Below are positions 1 to 8,020 of a stretch of 64,000 nucleotides of DNA, piece by piece. Each line of letters begins with the position of its first letter. Position 1 is the first letter of the stretch. Origin of the DNA: an uncultured Pelagibacteraceae bacterium. Lineage in GTDB: Bacteria; Pseudomonadota; Alphaproteobacteria; Pelagibacterales; Pelagibacteraceae. The DNA lies in the NCBI GenBank assembly GCA_902590535.1, contig CACIXF010000001.1, forward strand, positions 116,861 through 180,860, written 5' to 3'. Below the pieces are notes generated by a model. The model did not search any database and was not told the DNA's origin. It saw only the letters and a program-made list of their open reading frames with translations. A program made the translations under genes and the position numbers.

Positions 1-1049
1 TTTAGATCTAATTTTTCTTTAATTACTTGATCTTCACAACTTGTAATCAGACTGATTACGCCAGGTGCTGAGTTTTCTCCTGCAATTATTTTATCATCAC
101 TAAAGCTTGAATTTCCAAGTAGTTTCATAGTTTTTGCAATATCATCATCTGGTAAACTAATACAATGTTTAACTGAATTTTTGAGTATTTCCCATGGGAC
201 TAATGATACTTCACCACAAGACATACCACCCATTAAGCTTTCTCTTTTAATATCTATTTTTTCTATTTTTCCAGTTTTAATGCTTTCCATTACACATGCG
301 GCACTATCCGGTTCAACAACTATAATTGATGGAACATAGTTCAAATATCTTGCGATACCTGCAACCATGGCAGCAGCCATGCCACCAACACCAGCCTGTA
401 AAATAATGTGAGTTATTTTCTCTTCATGGATTTGATTAGCTATTTCTTTCATCATGACCGTATAACCTGCCATTGTATACTTGGGGACGACCATATAATC
501 TTTCCAAGCAACATCCTGAACTATTTGCCAATTATTTTCAGTAGACTGTTTTATGCATTCCATCAAAGATTTTTCATAATTACCTTTTACTTTTACTACA
601 TCTGCTCCAAGTGCGGCCATAGCTTTGCCTCTTGCATCACTTACAAATTCACTAATGAATATTTTACAGCTTAGACCTAATCTTTTAGCACCCCAGGCAA
701 CTGATCTTCCATGATTGCCAGCAGTAGCTGTTGCTACCACTATATCTTTATTTCCTTTGGTTACTTTTTCTACCGCATAAGCTCCGCCTAAAGCTTTAAA
801 AGATTTTAAATCAAATCTTTTATTTTCATCTTTATAAAAAATTTTTTTTAAATTTAATTCTTTTGAAAGTTTATTTAAAGAAAGCAGGGGAGTAGGAGAA
901 TAACCTTTCCACTTAGAAATACTCTTATAAGCATCATCAATTTCTTCTGAGGTTAAAGAATTAAGAATTTCTTTTTTGTTAAATGAGTAATTTTTATTGT
1001 CTGTAAATTCTGTGTATTTCCATTGATGACCGTTAGATAATATAGTCAT
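1..1049 (-). CDS. dpaL: Diaminopropionate ammonia-lyase, C-terminus cut by window edge
   Basis: PLP-dependent lyase of the YgeX/DpaL family, which converts 2,3-diaminopropionate to pyruvate and two ammonia. Seen: about 349 codons read without a stop from an ATG at 1049 to the window edge, so the C-terminus is missing. The PLP lysine region FDLKSFKALGG (K85 predicted) and the phosphate-binding GNHG loop (about 111-114) follow the E. coli YgeX pattern, as does the LQAGVGGMAA stretch. It starts 3 bases after the stop of the ligase gene upstream (1053-2378), so the two are probably cotranscribed; the pair suggests nitrogen scavenging. A threonine dehydratase is the alternative but fits the Lys motif less well. 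Confidence 0.85.
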   Translation of the reverse strand, partial: MTILSNGHQWKYTEFTDNKNYSFNKKEILNSLTSEEIDDAYKSISKWKGYSPTPLLSLNKLSKELNLKKIFYKDENKRFDLKSFKALGGAYAVEKVTKGNKDIVVATATAGNHGRSVAWGAKRLGLSCKIFISEFVSDARGKAMAALGADVVKVKGNYEKSLMECIKQSTENNWQIVQDVAWKDYMVVPKYTMAGYTVMMKEIANQIHEEKITHIILQAGVGGMAAAMVAGIARYLNYVPSIIVVEPDSAACVMESIKTGKIEKIDIKRESLMGGMSCGEVSLVPWEILKNSVKHCISLPDDDIAKTMKLLGNSSFSDDKIIAGENSAPGVISLITSCEDQVIKEKLDL

Positions 1050-1052
1050 GTA

Positions 1053-2378
1053 CTAACAATCTAAAGTATTATCTTTTTCCCACTTTGTAACATCTTTTGT
1101 TTTATCAAAACTATCTTTTGATTTGAATTCATTCATTTCTGAACTTCTTAACTTTATATAACTTTCAATAACATCTTTGCCAAAAGCATCATTCATATCT
1201 TTATTATTTTTTAATAAATTTAATGATTGTGCAAGTTTATCAGGTAGTTTAGGTAAGTCTGGATATTTAGCGTGGTCTTCATACATATTACAATCCAAAG
1301 GTTTACCTGGATCAACTTTATTTTTTAAACCATATAGACCAGCTGCTAAAACACTTGCTTGCAATAAGTAAGGATTAGCAGAACCATCCATTAATCTTAA
1401 TTCAAATCTTCCAGGATCAGGGATTCTTATCATGTGTGTTCGATTATTACCTGTGTAAGAAATACTACTCGGTGACCATGATGCTCCAGATTTTGTAGGG
1501 GGCGCATTTATTCTTCTGTAACTATTGATTGTTGGGTTAAAAAACGCAGATAAAGATGAAGCATTTTTAATTACTCCACCTAAAAAATTATAGGCCATTT
1601 TACTTAAACCAAGTTTATCTTTATTATCTAAGAATTTATTTTTATTACCCTGCCAAACTGATACGTGAGCATGACAACCATTGCCGGTTAAATTTCCAAA
1701 TGGCTTAGGCATAAATGTTGCTCTTAATCCGTGCTTTTCAGCAATTGTTTTTACCATAAACTTAAAAAAGGTATGTCTATCTGCAGTTTTTAGGCAATCT
1801 GAATAATCCCAATTCATTTCAAATTGACCGTTAGCATCCTCGTGATCGTTTTGATAAGGGCCCCATCCCATTTCAATCATACAGTCACAAATTTCCTTAA
1901 TTAAATCATACCTTCTCATTAATGCAGATTGGTCATAACAAGGTTTAGACTGAGTATCTCTTAGATCTGCAATTGAGTTTCCGTCAGGTGAAATTAAAAA
2001 ATATTCACACTCAACGCCCGATTTCATTGTTAAATTTTGTTTTTTTAATTTTTTTATTTGATTTTTTAACATCACTCTGGGTGACGCATCTACTGGTTTG
2101 CCATTCATCCACAAGTCAGATGCTAACCATCCAACTTCTTTATTCCATGGAAGTTGAATTAAACTATCTGGATCGGGAATTCCAAACATGTCTGAATCAG
2201 CAGGTGTCATATCTAACCATGCTGCAAATCCAGCAAAACCAGCTCCTGCGTTTTGCATTTCTTTTATTGCATGAGCAGGCACTAATTTTGATCTTAATAC
2301 ACCAAATAAATCTACAAAACTGATTAAAAAATATTTAATTTTTTTTTGCTTAGCAATTTGAAATAAATTTTTAGACAC
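1053..2378 (-). CDS. Glutamine-synthetase-family ligase, GlnT / gamma-glutamylmethylamide synthetase type
   Basis: ATP-dependent gamma-glutamyl ligase, 441 aa. Seen: GS catalytic landmarks in order, E-x-E in VECEYF (E123, E125), HEDANGQFE (E180, E187), NGCHAHVS (about 233-240), NSYRRINAP (about 285-293), the R-x-R segment near 320-329 and DGSANPY (331-337). The start is GTG; no in-frame ATG precedes it. The length matches GlnT and GmaS (about 435-450 aa), which belong to one family. GmaS would make gamma-glutamylmethylamide from methylamine and glutamate, the substrate for the MgsABC-type complex encoded 3 kb away. Which amine it accepts cannot be read from sequence. Upstream lies a 49-aa membrane protein gene, downstream dpaL. 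Confidence 0.8.
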   Translation of the reverse strand: MSKNLFQIAKQKKIKYFLISFVDLFGVLRSKLVPAHAIKEMQNAGAGFAGFAAWLDMTPADSDMFGIPDPDSLIQLPWNKEVGWLASDLWMNGKPVDASPRVMLKNQIKKLKKQNLTMKSGVECEYFLISPDGNSIADLRDTQSKPCYDQSALMRRYDLIKEICDCMIEMGWGPYQNDHEDANGQFEMNWDYSDCLKTADRHTFFKFMVKTIAEKHGLRATFMPKPFGNLTGNGCHAHVSVWQGNKNKFLDNKDKLGLSKMAYNFLGGVIKNASSLSAFFNPTINSYRRINAPPTKSGASWSPSSISYTGNNRTHMIRIPDPGRFELRLMDGSANPYLLQASVLAAGLYGLKNKVDPGKPLDCNMYEDHAKYPDLPKLPDKLAQSLNLLKNNKDMNDAFGKDVIESYIKLRSSEMNEFKSKDSFDKTKDVTKWEKDNTLDC

Positions 2379-2395
2379 AACCTAAGTTAACATAA

Positions 2396-2545
2396 TTATT
2401 TAAAAAAAGATAAAATTGTTTCTTTATAATAAATTAAATTTACAACAATAATTACAATTATAGCTAGTATCACACCATACTTAGCTTTAGGAAATGCTAC
2501 ACCTCTCATTTTTGAGGGTCTTAATTCTTCTTTATTATCTTCCAT
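2396..2545 (-). CDS. 49-aa single-pass membrane protein, unknown function
   Basis: Small ORF read directly: ATG at 2545, TAA at 2398-2396. The protein has a charged N-terminus (MEDNKEELRPSK), then a hydrophobic segment at about residues 24-39 (GVILAIIVIIVVNLIY) and a short tail ending SFFK. It ends 17 bases before the GTG of the downstream ligase gene, so it could lead that operon. Its start lies only 20 bases past the hairpin of an intrinsic terminator on the same strand. I recognise no family. That it is translated is inferred from frame, composition and position. Confidence 0.5.
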   Translation of the reverse strand: MEDNKEELRPSKMRGVAFPKAKYGVILAIIVIIVVNLIYYKETILSFFK

Positions 2546-2554
2546 AAATTTAGA

Positions 2555-2588
2555 ACATAAAAAAGGGCGCTACATTTAAGTAGCGCCC
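2555..2588 (-). terminator. Intrinsic terminator after the amt unit
   Basis: A perfect 9-bp inverted repeat, GGGCGCTAC (2565-2573) and GTAGCGCCC (2580-2588), with a 6-base loop. On the minus strand it is followed at once by six T. It lies 16 bases past the stop of the 76-aa gene, so it ends the amt transcript. Confidence 0.85.
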
Positions 2589-2603
2589 AAATTTTAATTT
2601 AAA

Positions 2604-2834
2604 TTACCAGTCGGTAATATTGCTTTTATGGTCATTGGCACCATGTCTTTTTCTTGCTAGTCGTGAAAGTTCTTCACTTTCATTTCTTGCAGTTAAAACA
2701 TGCCATCCAAGCCAGATAACTATACCTAAAATAACCAGTAGAGTTTCGCTAGATCCAGCTCCAGGATAAATTGCGCCCGCAACCTCTTCAGCAGGTTTAT
2801 TTAGATGATCTATCCAGTTTGTTACTGTAGCCAT
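2604..2834 (-). CDS. 76-aa single-pass membrane protein cotranscribed with amt
   Basis: Small protein with one hydrophobic segment (about residues 31-48, TLLVILGIVIWLGWHVLT) and a basic, hydrophilic tail (SRLARKRHG). It starts 12 bases after amt and is followed by a strong terminator, so amt and this gene form one unit. Many amt genes have glnK next to them, but this protein has no P-II features (no T-loop, wrong length). A role as an accessory subunit or assembly factor of the transporter is inference from position only. I recognise no family. Confidence 0.75.
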   Translation of the reverse strand: MATVTNWIDHLNKPAEEVAGAIYPGAGSSETLLVILGIVIWLGWHVLTARNESEELSRLARKRHGANDHKSNITDW

Positions 2835-2845
2835 ATTTTTCTCCT

Positions 2846-4246
2846 TTACCTGGTTGCTGATGAAACTGCTTTTTCATCTTCTTTAGCAGACTCCATCATT
2901 TCATAGTCTAATCCAGCTATTTCAACTTCACGAGGGATTCTTAATTTACCCATACCGTTTAGTATCTTAGCCAAGATATAGCCTGGTAACATTCCAAGAA
3001 CTCCAAACATTATTATCGCTCCTATGAATTGTCCCAGTGGATTGATTGATGCGTAAGTCGATCCGTCCCACATAGCTCCAACACTGTAACCAGATGAAGG
3101 ATAACCATTTAAAACAAATCCACAAATCACAAGACCTACAAAACCAGCATAACCATGTACAGCAACTGCTCCAACTGCATCATCGATTTTGAACTTACGT
3201 TCAACCCAGTAATGTAGTTTGTATGCAATCACAACACCGATCATACCTATGATCATTGCTTGAATTGGATGATATAAATCATTTCCAGCCGAAGCACAGA
3301 TAACACCTGCTAGTCCACTTGAGTAAGTCCAGAAAGGATCACCTTTAGCAATCCAATAACCGGCTAATAAACCTCCTGATAACGACATCAAGAAGTTAAA
3401 AGTAATACCACTAAGTGTAGTGGGGGTTACGTAAATGTTCGTAGCTGTCCAATACGATATACCTTCCATTCCATATTCAGGCCCAAGATCAAATATCGGT
3501 ATATTACATGCCGCATAGAATCCCCAGAAACCAGTATAAATTAGAAATAATCCAACTGTAACTAGCCAAGGATTTCTTGGTCCTATATTTCTTGGTTCAC
3601 CGCTTGATGAGAATTTTCCAATTCTTGGACCCAAAACAACAAGAACACCTAAAGCAAATCCACCAGCAATAGCGTGAATTACTCCTGATGCATAAGCATC
3701 ATGATATCCTAAGAGTTTTAACATCCATCCATCAAAGTGCCATCCCCAAGCAGCATCAATTGTCCAAAACACAGATCCAATTGCAATTGCTAAAATTCCA
3801 AATGCAAAAGTTGTTATTCTTTCGATGATTGCTCCTGAAACAATAGAAGCAGCTGTCCATGAGAATAGTAAGAACGCAGCCCAGAATACACCACTTATGT
3901 GGTCACCTAAGTTAACCGCCATATATTCTGTATTTGGCATATACCATTTCGCACTAAAAGTACTTTCATCGGTAATCAATGCAGCACTTTCATTCATTAT
4001 TGAAGGGGCTAGACCCGGTCCTGTTGGGAATGCCCAGTAAATCCACCAACCAAAGAAAAACCAAGTTACTGTTACCAAAGGTATTAGCATTGTATTTTTC
4101 ATAAGAGTATGTTGATGGTGTTTGTATCGAGAAGCTCCAACCTCATACATACAGAACCCGACGTGAATTAAAAACATCAATACTACTGTTATCCAATAGT
4201 AAAATTCTGTAAATATGGTTGTTAGAGCGCCTAACTGATCAGTCAT
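2846..4246 (-). CDS. amt: Ammonium/methylammonium transporter, Amt family, atypical signature
   Basis: Inner-membrane channel/transporter, 466 aa, with about 11 hydrophobic segments. Seen: both pore histidines appear kept, in SGVIHAIAGG (H about 191) and AVHGYAG (about 363-369). The usual DFAGG(T)VVH stretch before the first histidine is instead DAYASGVIH, keeping the Asp but changing the next five residues. The region normally holding the outer Phe gate also looks different (FSWTAASIVSGAIIERI). The gene lies between an MgsABC-like operon and a methylamine-type ligase, so the cargo may be methylammonium as well as ammonium (inference). It is separated from the upstream operon by a hairpin at 4316-4343. 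Confidence 0.9.
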   Translation of the reverse strand: MTDQLGALTTIFTEFYYWITVVLMFLIHVGFCMYEVGASRYKHHQHTLMKNTMLIPLVTVTWFFFGWWIYWAFPTGPGLAPSIMNESAALITDESTFSAKWYMPNTEYMAVNLGDHISGVFWAAFLLFSWTAASIVSGAIIERITTFAFGILAIAIGSVFWTIDAAWGWHFDGWMLKLLGYHDAYASGVIHAIAGGFALGVLVVLGPRIGKFSSSGEPRNIGPRNPWLVTVGLFLIYTGFWGFYAACNIPIFDLGPEYGMEGISYWTATNIYVTPTTLSGITFNFLMSLSGGLLAGYWIAKGDPFWTYSSGLAGVICASAGNDLYHPIQAMIIGMIGVVIAYKLHYWVERKFKIDDAVGAVAVHGYAGFVGLVICGFVLNGYPSSGYSVGAMWDGSTYASINPLGQFIGAIIMFGVLGMLPGYILAKILNGMGKLRIPREVEIAGLDYEMMESAKEDEKAVSSATR

Positions 4247-4315
4247 ATTCTCTCTCCATATTAGTTTACGGAAGCCTATTAAATTTTACGATTCGATACA
4301 AATATAAAAAGACTT

Positions 4316-4343
4316 AAAAACCTAGTATGCGCACTAGGTTTTT
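4316..4343 (-). terminator. Hairpin terminator between the mgs-like operon and amt
   Basis: Inverted repeat AAAAACCTAGT (4316-4326) and ACTAGGTTTTT (4333-4343) with loop ATGCGC. On the minus strand the stem ends in a T run, and it lies 28 bases past the stop of the 136-aa gene. It would terminate the mgs-like operon. The A/T flanks make it nearly symmetrical, so activity on the other strand is possible. Confidence 0.75.
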
Positions 4344-4370
4344 AAAAATTATCAACTTTTAATTGAAATA

Positions 4371-4781
4371 TTAAAATTTTAAATATGCTTTTTTCAAATC
4401 AACAAGAGGGTGTTTTGGAGACATTTGAAACTTAACTAAAAGTTCTCTTGCAATCATATCTCTATCTTGTTGATTATTTGGTAGCTTAATTGATTTTGGA
4501 ATTGTTACCCAACCGTTTGCATTTCTACAAAATACTGCGGGTCTATCATCTTCATAGCCCATATGGACATCTTCCAACCAATTTAAATCATCCCACCCCA
4601 TCGCTTCTATATATTTCTTAAGAAATGGAGTTAGTTTAGAATAGTCAGGTAAAAGATTAACATCGTATCTGTAACCAATAGACTGACCAATCATTTTTTC
4701 TCTGGCAGTCTCTTTCTTTTTGCCTAACTGACCTTTAATCTCTTTTATTTTTGCTGCTTTTTTATTTTTTTTCTTTGGCAT
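4371..4781 (-). CDS. 136-aa lysine-rich protein following mgsC, unknown function
   Basis: Soluble protein with a very basic N-terminus (MPKKKNKKAAKIKEIKG), then a mixed domain with an aromatic/acidic patch (YIEAMGWDDLNWLED, about residues 57-71). No signal peptide or membrane segment. It starts 8 bases after mgsC stops, so it belongs to the same operon. The mgsC product begins with a similar run (MPKKKSKKVKKNGKG), suggesting a shared property of the two proteins. It is not part of the classical three-subunit N-methylglutamate synthase, and I do not recognise the family. An accessory or regulatory subunit is the simplest inference. Confidence 0.8.
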   Translation of the reverse strand: MPKKKNKKAAKIKEIKGQLGKKKETAREKMIGQSIGYRYDVNLLPDYSKLTPFLKKYIEAMGWDDLNWLEDVHMGYEDDRPAVFCRNANGWVTIPKSIKLPNNQQDRDMIARELLVKFQMSPKHPLVDLKKAYLKF

Positions 4782-4789
4782 AGTTACCC

Positions 4790-6202
4790 CTATATTTTGT
4801 GGTAGTTATCAACACCAACTGTGTAGTTAGTTCCAGCTAATGGAACTTTTGCTAAAGCTGATGCTTCTGATGTTAAAGCAGCTAAATCTTCAGGTTCTAG
4901 AGAATGGATATTTGTTTTTCCACACGCTCTAGCTAACAACTGAGCTTCTAAAGTCATTGAGTGAAGATAATTGTAAACTCTTAGTGCAGCATCATCAGGA
5001 TTTAATCTAGCTCTAAGCTTAGGATCTTGTGTTGCAACACCAACTGGACATCTTCCAGTGTGGCAGTGATAACATTCACCTGCTTTTACACCCATTTCTT
5101 TTTCAAAGTTTGCTTCTGGAATATCTTTATTACAGTTAAGTGCAATCATAGATCCAGTTCCAATCGCAATTGCATCAGCACCTAAAGCTAAAGCTTTAGC
5201 CATGTCAGCACCGTCTCTTACTCCACCTGCATAAATTAATGTTACTTTTCCAGTTTTACCAACATCATCGATTGCTCTTCTAGCTTCTCGAATTGCAGCA
5301 ATACCAGGAATACCAGTATTTGCAGCAGCGATATGTGGGCCAGCTCCAGTAGAACCTTCCATTCCGTCTAAGTAAATAGAGTCAGGATCACATTTTGCAG
5401 CCATACGCACATCATCATAAACTTTAGATGCACCTAACTTTAATTGAATCGGCACTTTATTTTTTGTTAACTGTCTTAGCTCTTCTACTTTTAAAGCTAA
5501 ATCATCTGGTCCTAACCAGTCAGGGTGTCTCGCCGGAGATCTTTGGTCAATACCAGATGGTAATGATCTCATCTCAGCAACTTGGTCAGTAACTTTTTGA
5601 CCCATTAAATGTCCTCCCATTCCAACTTTTTGACCCTGTCCAATAAATACTTCAATACCATCTGCTAATTGTGCATGATGAGGATTAAAACCATATCTCG
5701 ATTGAATACATTGGTAGTACCATTTTTCAGAATATCTTCTTTCATCAGGTATCATTCCACCTTCACCAGAACATGTAGCACTACCTGCCATAGTTGCTCC
5801 TCTTGCTAAAGCAGTTTTTGCTTCATAAGAAAGGGCACCGAAACTCATTCCTGTAATATAAACCGGAATGTCTAACTCAATTGGATTTTCACATCTTGGT
5901 CCAATAACAGTTTTTGTTTCACATTTTTCTCTGTAACCTTCGATTACGAATCTAGTTAGTGTTCCAGGTAAGAAAACTAAATCATCAAAAGTAGGAATTT
6001 TTTTCATCAATGCCATTCCTCGCATTCTGTATCTTCCTAATTGAGATTTAATATGAATGTCATCTATTACTTCAGGTGTGAAGATAGCGTTATGACCTAA
6101 TAAACTTTTATTTCTTTTACCCTCTTCATGTGCATGGACATCAGCTTTTCCACCAACACCTTTTCCATTTTTTTTAACTTTTTTAGATTTTTTCTTAGGC
6201 AT
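4790..6202 (-). CDS. mgsC: FMN-binding glutamate synthase domain protein, MgsC/GlxD-like
   Basis: Synthase subunit, 470 aa, of the family containing the FMN/Fe-S domain of glutamate synthase as a separate protein. In N-methylglutamate synthase this subunit joins the amine to 2-oxoglutarate. Seen: the TIM-barrel landmarks ITGMSFGALS and LKLGASK, the phosphate-binding YAGGVRDGADMAKALALGAD, and a cysteine cluster CYHCHTGRCPVG for the iron-sulfur centre. The N-terminus is lysine-rich (MPKKKSKKVKK). It overlaps mgsB by one base (TAATG). The MgsC reading rests on the split-gene order amidotransferase / GXGXG / FMN domain and the methylamine context; the same proteins are also annotated GlxB/C/D. 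Confidence 0.85.
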   Translation of the reverse strand: MPKKKSKKVKKNGKGVGGKADVHAHEEGKRNKSLLGHNAIFTPEVIDDIHIKSQLGRYRMRGMALMKKIPTFDDLVFLPGTLTRFVIEGYREKCETKTVIGPRCENPIELDIPVYITGMSFGALSYEAKTALARGATMAGSATCSGEGGMIPDERRYSEKWYYQCIQSRYGFNPHHAQLADGIEVFIGQGQKVGMGGHLMGQKVTDQVAEMRSLPSGIDQRSPARHPDWLGPDDLALKVEELRQLTKNKVPIQLKLGASKVYDDVRMAAKCDPDSIYLDGMEGSTGAGPHIAAANTGIPGIAAIREARRAIDDVGKTGKVTLIYAGGVRDGADMAKALALGADAIAIGTGSMIALNCNKDIPEANFEKEMGVKAGECYHCHTGRCPVGVATQDPKLRARLNPDDAALRVYNYLHSMTLEAQLLARACGKTNIHSLEPEDLAALTSEASALAKVPLAGTNYTVGVDNYHKI

Positions 6203-7056
6203 TAAATTGCTCCCTTCTTCTCTGTAGGTTCCAAATTGTCATAATTCCAAAGTTTCTTACCAGCTACAATTTTTTTCATTTTACTAACGTCAAAATTTTC
6301 ACCAATCTCAGCTACTTTTAATTTTCTTTTTAGCCAATCTTGATCACTTTTAGTTAATTCAGCGTCTACTGCATCACTACCATATGATCCAATTTCTCCA
6401 CCTACGAAAATTGTCCCATCGTACATAGAGTCGCCTAAATTTATCCCCACATCTCCAAGGATAATAATTCTACCTCTTTGCATCATAAAACCAGTAAAGG
6501 CACCTGCGTCACCACCAATTATTATAGTTCCACCTTTCATATCAATACCAGTTCTGGCACCGACACTACCTTTACAAATTAAATCTCCACCTCTAATTGC
6601 TGCACCAAAACAAGATCCAGCATTCTTTTCAATCACTACTTTACCAGCCATTAAATTTTCTGCACATGACCATCCAACTCTTCCATTAATTCTAACTATT
6701 GGACCATCACAAGAACCCATTCCAAAGTATCCTAAACTTCCTTCAAAAATTAAATTAAGTTTATTTAAAATACCAACTCCAAGACTGTGTTTACCTTGTG
6801 GGTTTTTTATTACTATTGTTCCATATCCTTGGCTCATTAAGTTATCGATCTCTTTATTAGCCTCAGGTGCTGTCATGTCTTTAACATCAAGATCAGTTCT
6901 TTTATTAAAATCTACATCGTATGTACCAAAGTAGTAAAAGTTTTCTGCTTCATCAGGATTAAAGAATTTTTGTTGAGTTCTTCCTGTTAATATCTCAGTG
7001 TGCATACCCATTGATTGGGCTTTTGACTTTTTAGATACCGTTTTTAGATTTGCCAT
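6202..7056 (-). CDS. mgsB: Glutamate synthase GXGXG-domain protein, MgsB/GlxC-like
   Basis: Subunit corresponding to the C-terminal beta-helix (GXGXG) domain of glutamate synthase, 284 aa, structural in the parent enzyme. Seen: repeated short Gly-rich turns (GRVGWSCAENLMAGKVVIEKN onward, GDAGAFTGFMMQRGRIIILGD, GGEIGSYGSDA) typical of the right-handed helix. It overlaps mgsA by 13 bases and mgsC by one, so the three are translationally coupled in the order A-B-C. Known of the family: the equivalent subunit in N-methylglutamate synthase is needed for complex assembly. Confidence 0.85.
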   Translation of the reverse strand: MANLKTVSKKSKAQSMGMHTEILTGRTQQKFFNPDEAENFYYFGTYDVDFNKRTDLDVKDMTAPEANKEIDNLMSQGYGTIVIKNPQGKHSLGVGILNKLNLIFEGSLGYFGMGSCDGPIVRINGRVGWSCAENLMAGKVVIEKNAGSCFGAAIRGGDLICKGSVGARTGIDMKGGTIIIGGDAGAFTGFMMQRGRIIILGDVGINLGDSMYDGTIFVGGEIGSYGSDAVDAELTKSDQDWLKRKLKVAEIGENFDVSKMKKIVAGKKLWNYDNLEPTEKKGAI

Positions 7057-7988
7057 ACTTTCACCTCCCCATCAAATGGATCATATGTATCAATTTCTTG
7101 TGGTAATACAGATCTAATTGCAATTTCTTCAGATCCCATAGCAACCAAATCATCTGACTCATATAGTACCAATGGTTTTGCAGCCATTGTATCTTTTGCC
7201 ATTCCCAAAGAGTCTTTTGTTGCAACAAAGTAGGTAAAAACACCATCTAAACCTGTTAAAGATGCTTTCATTCCTTCTTCTAAAGTTGCTCCATCTCTCA
7301 TTTTTTCAGCAATATAAACAGCAATTAATTCCGAGTCACACTCAGACATAAATCTCATACCTTTATTTTCCAAAACTCTTCTGTTATTCCAATAGTTTGT
7401 TAATTGTCCATTATGAACTACAGATACATCACTAAATGGATATCCCCAGAAAGGATGGGCAGATTTGATATCTACACCAGACTCTGTAGCCATTCTAGCA
7501 TGACCTATAGCATGTGTTCCAACAACTTTATCTAAGCTATATCTATCACAAACCATTTTAGCGTTTCCAAGATCTTTAATCACTTCTAACGATTTACCCA
7601 TTGAAAGAATTTCTACACCAGGAATACTTTCTATACGTTGTGAAAATTCCAAAAGGTCTTTAACATTGTAATCAAGTTCATATCTTAAAGAGTAGGGAAG
7701 AGTTCTTTCTTCTTTAACTACTTTAGCTCCCATTTCGGCTAGAGTTTGATCTACAATTTTTTTTCTTTCATCATAAACAGACACATCTTCCATAATTGAT
7801 GAGCTTCCTTCTCCTACGTTTTCTCCAACTTTAAAACGCATAATAAAGTTTTTACCGTCTGTATCTCCATACAAAGCGTAACCTGTAGAATCTTCTCCTC
7901 TATGTTTTAATGCTTGAAGCATACCTTGTAATTCGCTCCCTACATTTGAGGATTTTCCTCTATGAATTAAACCTGCTATCCCACACAT
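7044..7988 (-). CDS. mgsA: Class II glutamine amidotransferase subunit, MgsA/GlxB-like
   Basis: Glutaminase-type (Ntn-hydrolase) subunit, 314 aa. Seen: MCGIAG at the N-terminus, with Cys2 as the expected nucleophile after Met removal, HRGEDSTGYALYG, the HARMATES motif and VVHNGQLTNYWNNR that form the glutamine pocket. In N-methylglutamate synthase the equivalent subunit handles the gamma-glutamyl amide (glutamine or gamma-glutamylmethylamide). It begins 32 bases after the ligase at 8021-9490. That adjacency of a glutamyl ligase and the three split subunits is the arrangement seen in methylamine-using bacteria. Confidence 0.85.
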   Translation of the reverse strand: MCGIAGLIHRGKSSNVGSELQGMLQALKHRGEDSTGYALYGDTDGKNFIMRFKVGENVGEGSSSIMEDVSVYDERKKIVDQTLAEMGAKVVKEERTLPYSLRYELDYNVKDLLEFSQRIESIPGVEILSMGKSLEVIKDLGNAKMVCDRYSLDKVVGTHAIGHARMATESGVDIKSAHPFWGYPFSDVSVVHNGQLTNYWNNRRVLENKGMRFMSECDSELIAVYIAEKMRDGATLEEGMKASLTGLDGVFTYFVATKDSLGMAKDTMAAKPLVLYESDDLVAMGSEEIAIRSVLPQEIDTYDPFDGEVKVWQI

Positions 7989-8020
7989 ATTTTTATACCC
8001 TTTCTATATTTTTTTAAGAC

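Noticed and set aside
408..674. An 88-aa plus-strand ORF in the first kilobase
   Set aside because: It overlaps the dpaL coding region read on the minus strand and has no family features or ribosome binding site; it is a shadow.
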